From the NCBI GenBank assembly GCA_013153965.1, contig JAADDJ010000003.1:1-42488 (forward strand): a stretch of 42,488 nt of DNA. The letters are read 5' to 3'. A program made the translations under genes and the position numbers. Of this stretch, positions 40,197-42,488 are shown piece after piece. The number at the start of each line of letters is the position of its first letter. Position 1 is the first letter of the stretch. This DNA comes from Thermotogae bacterium. GTDB taxonomy: Bacteria > Hydrothermota > Hydrothermia > LBFQ01. The notes under the pieces were generated by a model. That model worked only from the letters and a program-made list of their open reading frames with translations, searched no databases and was not told where the DNA came from.

Positions 40197-40671
40197 TTTA
40201 AGCGGAAGGGTAAGGTTCAAGTTGGGTGCCGGCGTGGGACACGCCGACGACTACATACTGGCGTTTGACAGGGCCTTGAGGGGCGCGGGCTTCTCCGACT
40301 ACAATCTCCTGAGAGTTTCGTCCGTCCTACCGCCGGGGGCGCTCCCATCCGACGAGATTCCCCTACCCAAGGGGTACCTTCTCCCTATAGCGTACGGCGA
40401 GAAGTCCAGCTCCGAGCGCGGAGCGCTGATAGGAGCGGCCGTGGCCGTAGCCGTCCCCAAAGACCCCGAGAACGTGGGGATAATAATGGAAGTCACGGGG
40501 AACGAGCCCTCATCCGTCCTTATGGATAAGGCCGAGGCTCTGGCCCGTCAGGCCATGGCCGACAGGGGCATAGAGGTGGCCGCCGTGTATAGGACGGGCG
40601 CCGATACGACCGTGGGCGATGGGGTTTCCTGCGTATTCGCGGGGGTTGCTCTATGGAGAGACCCAAGTTAG
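40168..40671 (+). CDS. pdaD: Pyruvoyl-dependent arginine decarboxylase
   Basis: 167 residues from ATG 40168, with GGGAGGGT about nine nt upstream; overlaps the preceding gene by 29 bp. The proenzyme self-cleaves between the serines of YNLLRVSSVLPPG (Ser51-Ser52) to form the pyruvoyl group; GHADDYILAFDRALRGAGF before it and YGEKSSSERGALIGAAVAVAV and a late MEVTGNE are characteristic. It converts arginine to agmatine. Flanked by two aminopropyltransferases, it completes a compact agmatine-to-polyamine module. This archaeal-type decarboxylase occurs in a limited set of bacteria. Confidence 0.93.
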   Translation: MRIRRCGSLDLSGRVRFKLGAGVGHADDYILAFDRALRGAGFSDYNLLRVSSVLPPGALPSDEIPLPKGYLLPIAYGEKSSSERGALIGAAVAVAVPKDPENVGIIMEVTGNEPSSVLMDKAEALARQAMADRGIEVAAVYRTGADTTVGDGVSCVFAGVALWRDPS

Positions 40672-41468
40672 AGTTCAAGGAGGAGCACGCCGCCGGTAGC
40701 GGGCTCTACATCCGCGTGGATGAGGTTCTATACACCGGTCGCTCGGATTATCAGGACATCTTCATCTTCAGGAACGAATTCTGGGGTACGGTCTTCGTTC
40801 TGGACGGCTTGGTGATGATGACCGAGAGGGACGAGTACTTCTATCACGAGGCGTTGGTCCATCCGCCCATGGTATTCGCCGAGCGCACCGATAGGGTCCT
40901 CCTCATAGGGGGTGGTGATGGGGGAAGCGTGAGGGAGATTCTCAAGTACTCACCGAGGGAGGTTGAGGTGGCGGAGATTGACGCCAAGGTCGTTGAGGTG
41001 GCCCGCCGATTCCTACCCACGGGGAAGTATCTGGACGCCCCGAACGTCAAGGTGGATATTACGGACGGTGCCCGGAAGGTGAAGGTGAGCCGGGGGTACG
41101 ACGTCATAGTCGTGGATTCAACGGACCCGGTGGGACCCGCCAAGGTCCTATTCACGAGGGAGTTCTTGGGCGACGTGCGGGAGGCCTTGAGCGACGGGGG
41201 GGTGGTGGGTATGCAGGTGGGCTCTCCCATGTTCTACGGGGAGCAGGTGAGGGAGACCTACGCGGTGCTCGGAGAGCTGTTTGAGGATGTTAGGTTCTAC
41301 GTATCCTTCACGCCCACGTACCCCTCGGGAATGTGGGGTTTCCTGCTGGCCTCAAAGGGGGAGTTGAAGTTCCGAAGGGAGGTGAAGGGGGACAATCGGC
41401 TCCTTCACACCGAGGACGACATCCGGGCCCTTCTATCGCTCGGTAGGGGCTACCTGCGGGTTATTTAA
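40653..41468 (+). CDS. speE: Spermidine synthase (standard bacterial/archaeal type)
   Basis: 271 residues; the ATG lies 19 bp inside the decarboxylase gene. Signatures: VLDGLVMMTERDEYFYHEALVHPP, VLLIGGGDGGSVREILKY (SAM loop), VEVAEIDAKVVEVARRFLP and VIVVDSTDPVGPAKVLFTREF, all as in the PF01564 core. It transfers aminopropyl groups from decarboxylated SAM. It differs clearly from the first copy, so the pair probably acts on different acceptors or makes successive additions. Convergent 8-bp overlap with the phosphodiesterase gene. Confidence 0.93.
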   Translation: MERPKLEFKEEHAAGSGLYIRVDEVLYTGRSDYQDIFIFRNEFWGTVFVLDGLVMMTERDEYFYHEALVHPPMVFAERTDRVLLIGGGDGGSVREILKYSPREVEVAEIDAKVVEVARRFLPTGKYLDAPNVKVDITDGARKVKVSRGYDVIVVDSTDPVGPAKVLFTREFLGDVREALSDGGVVGMQVGSPMFYGEQVRETYAVLGELFEDVRFYVSFTPTYPSGMWGFLLASKGELKFRREVKGDNRLLHTEDDIRALLSLGRGYLRVI

Positions 41469-41958
41469 CCTCTATCTTCTCAACGGAGAATTTGCCATCC
41501 TCCAAGGTGAGGATGGCGAAGGAGCGCTTTCGGGTGAATATCCTGTCGGTCGCGGAGCCCGGATTGAGCATATGCACGCCATCCACCTCACCGTAGAACC
41601 ACCTGTGGCTGTGGCCGAAGATTATCAGATGCACCTCCAAACCCTCCCGCTTGAACTTTTCCCTGACCCTCTTCTCCAGACCCAAGGGTGAGCCCACGCC
41701 GTGGTATATGCCCACCTTCACGCCCTCCAGCGTCTCAACCCTCAACTCCGGCAGTACCGACCATATGTCCGCGTCGTCCATGTTGCCACACACTCCGAGC
41801 GTGGGCTTGAAGCTCTCCAACTCCCGTAGGACGGACAGGGTGGTGAAGTCTCCGGCGTGAATAATGAGCTCCACCTCATCAACCCTCTCGTAGAATTCCT
41901 GCGGTAGGCTCCTCGCCCTGTGGGGTATGTGGGTATCGGAGAGGACGAGGACCTTCAT
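41461..41958 (-). CDS. YfcE/MJ0936-type metallophosphoesterase
   Basis: 165 residues from ATG 41958, which overlaps the upstream stop (ATGA); a 9-residue longer frame is not needed. Metal-site motifs in order: LSDTHIP (6-12), IIHAGDF, VCGNMDDAD, IYHGVGSP, IFGHSHRWF and LNPGSATD. Family members hydrolyse phosphodiesters such as cAMP analogues or 2',3'-cyclic nucleotides; substrate unknown. Co-transcribed with a small membrane protein. Confidence 0.93.
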   Translation of the reverse strand: MKVLVLSDTHIPHRARSLPQEFYERVDEVELIIHAGDFTTLSVLRELESFKPTLGVCGNMDDADIWSVLPELRVETLEGVKVGIYHGVGSPLGLEKRVREKFKREGLEVHLIIFGHSHRWFYGEVDGVHMLNPGSATDRIFTRKRSFAILTLEDGKFSVEKIEVK

Positions 41959-42149
41959 CGCTTCTCGGCCGTTTTTGATGGCCACTTAACGAGTATCGCC
42001 GCCGTGGGGAATACGGCGTATCCGAATACGAACAGGATGGTGGAAATTATCTTCTCGCCGATACTCGTCAGGTAGAACGCCACCAGCACGCTCAATATAG
42101 CCAGTCCCCAAAGTATCCAGTTAATCCTTTCCATCTTCGGTGCGACCAT
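41955..42149 (-). CDS. Small two-helix membrane protein
   Basis: 64 residues from ATG 42149; an in-frame ATG at 42191 lies beyond the -10 box and is rejected. Two hydrophobic helices (about 9-29 and 33-53) with short Lys/Arg ends; the closing AAILVKWP is reminiscent of small DUF3098-like membrane proteins, but this is weak. No known function. First gene of a two-gene unit with the phosphodiesterase. Confidence 0.65.
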   Translation of the reverse strand: MVAPKMERINWILWGLAILSVLVAFYLTSIGEKIISTILFVFGYAVFPTAAILVKWPSKTAEKR

Positions 42150-42156
42150 GGCGTTT

Positions 42157-42162
42157 ATTCTA
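42157..42162 (-). promoter_or_regulatory. -10 box (TAGAAT) of the small membrane protein gene
   Basis: Minus-strand TAGAAT, 7 nt before ATG 42149. Confidence 0.75.
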
Positions 42163-42222
42163 ATGGAGATTCCGGGACTTTTGCCGGCCATCTTGGGACG
42201 GGCGGCCGCTCCGGGTGTGGGT

Positions 42223-42228
42223 TAAAAT
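42223..42228 (+). promoter_or_regulatory. Orphan plus-strand -10 box (TAAAAT)
   Basis: Perfect TAAAAT in the gap between two minus-strand genes. No start codon falls 5-10 nt downstream; the nearest ATG (42248) opens a 47-codon frame that I do not accept as a gene. May be a chance match or drive a short RNA. Confidence 0.3.
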
Positions 42229-42327
42229 TCCACAAGGTAGATTAAGAATGACTATGTGTCCGGTCTGGCCGCAGTGTCTGGATTGTTCGCTGTATAACGC
42301 ACTGCCTCCACCACTATTGGCCTCTTC

Positions 42328-42488
42328 CTATACCTCTTTACCTTCATACAACACCCCGTTCTTTATCACCGTCATCTTCTCGCCATCGTAAGAGAAGATA
42401 TTTATGTCCGTCTCCGCCAACTTCTCCAAGGCAGCGCTATCTACGAACCTCGCCAGTAGCCACTTCTCTACGTTCTCACCCTTCACCT
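42328..42488 (-). CDS. C-terminal fragment of an unknown protein
   Basis: The minus-strand frame is open from the window edge for 52 residues and stops with TAG at 42330-42328. It contains WLLARFVDSAALEKLAE, then INIFSYDGEKMTVIKNGVLY. Codon use fits a real gene (Lys/Glu/Val-rich helix followed by a beta hairpin). I do not recognise the family. The rest is outside the window. Confidence 0.6.
   Translation of the reverse strand, partial: VKGENVEKWLLARFVDSAALEKLAETDINIFSYDGEKMTVIKNGVLYEGKEV

Noticed and set aside
42248-42391. 47-codon plus-strand frame with CPVWPQC
   Set aside because: Overlaps the minus-strand partial gene in its second half and has no -10 box at the expected distance; kept only as a lead.
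1-42488. CRISPR arrays, rRNA genes or classical insertion sequences
   Set aside because: No regularly spaced repeat array, rRNA-like segment or transposase frame was seen.

Overview
The window (about 57-58% G+C by eye) looks like the chromosome of an uncultured thermophilic, Gram-negative-type bacterium. Signs of an outer membrane are a FadL-type porin, LptC, an LpxH-like hydrolase and several lipoproteins. Three exported proteins end in a type IX secretion (Por)-like C-terminal sorting domain, and one lipoprotein is of the DUF4837 family, which points towards the Bacteroidetes/FCB side of the tree (candidate phyla such as Hydrothermae or WOR-3 would fit; this is inference). Thermophily is suggested by heavy use of AGG (Arg) and ATA (Ile), a Thermus-like V-type ATPase, and a polyamine locus with two aminopropyltransferases and a pyruvoyl arginine decarboxylase. 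Coding density is very high, with most genes abutting or overlapping.

Layout: 1-236 end of glyA; 279-3997 V-ATPase subunits I, K, E and a MoxR ATPase; 3998-7025 a DUF4837 lipoprotein and a secreted M14 carboxypeptidase (minus); 7070-8723 a small barrel protein and hisS; 8720-12486 a minus-strand operon of coiled-coil lipoprotein, membrane protein, YTH/EVE-like nuclease, lysC and sfsA; 12564-13075 an unusual tRNA-Pro array with a GIY-YIG nuclease; 13083-14683 PrcB-domain protein and eno (minus); 14748-17620 lptC and a secreted Asp-box propeller; 17601-23883 mainly envelope genes (folC, cytochrome c, secreted CBM9-like protein, FadL porin, ZIP transporter, LpxH-like); 23926-28677 glcD, mtaD, FecCD permease, AI-2E-family protein; 28674-30624 creatininase-family protein and an odd NuoF (minus); 30698-37426 secG, glycosyltransferase, purA, DivIVA-like, USP, DUF72, McrC-like nuclease, trmD; 37415-39043 a large unknown protein (minus); 39294-41468 polyamine operon; 41461-42149 phosphodiesterase and small membrane protein (minus); 42328-end a partial unknown gene.

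The strongest global signal is in the promoters. Twenty-four first-in-operon genes carry a perfect TA(G/A/T)AAT box ending 5-10 nt before the start codon, so nearly every operon should begin with a leaderless mRNA. Genes inside operons, and the FadL porin with its short leader, use Shine-Dalgarno sequences instead. I used this rule to correct several starts.

The most unusual locus is 12564-13075. An intact tRNA-Pro(TGG) is followed by two tRNA-like copies whose D-arm is replaced by an 8-bp hairpin. A GIY-YIG nuclease ORF begins at the first base after the 3' end of one copy and takes its stop codon from the 5' end of the next. It looks like a minimal tRNA-parasitic mobile cassette, possibly expressed through tRNA 3'-end processing.
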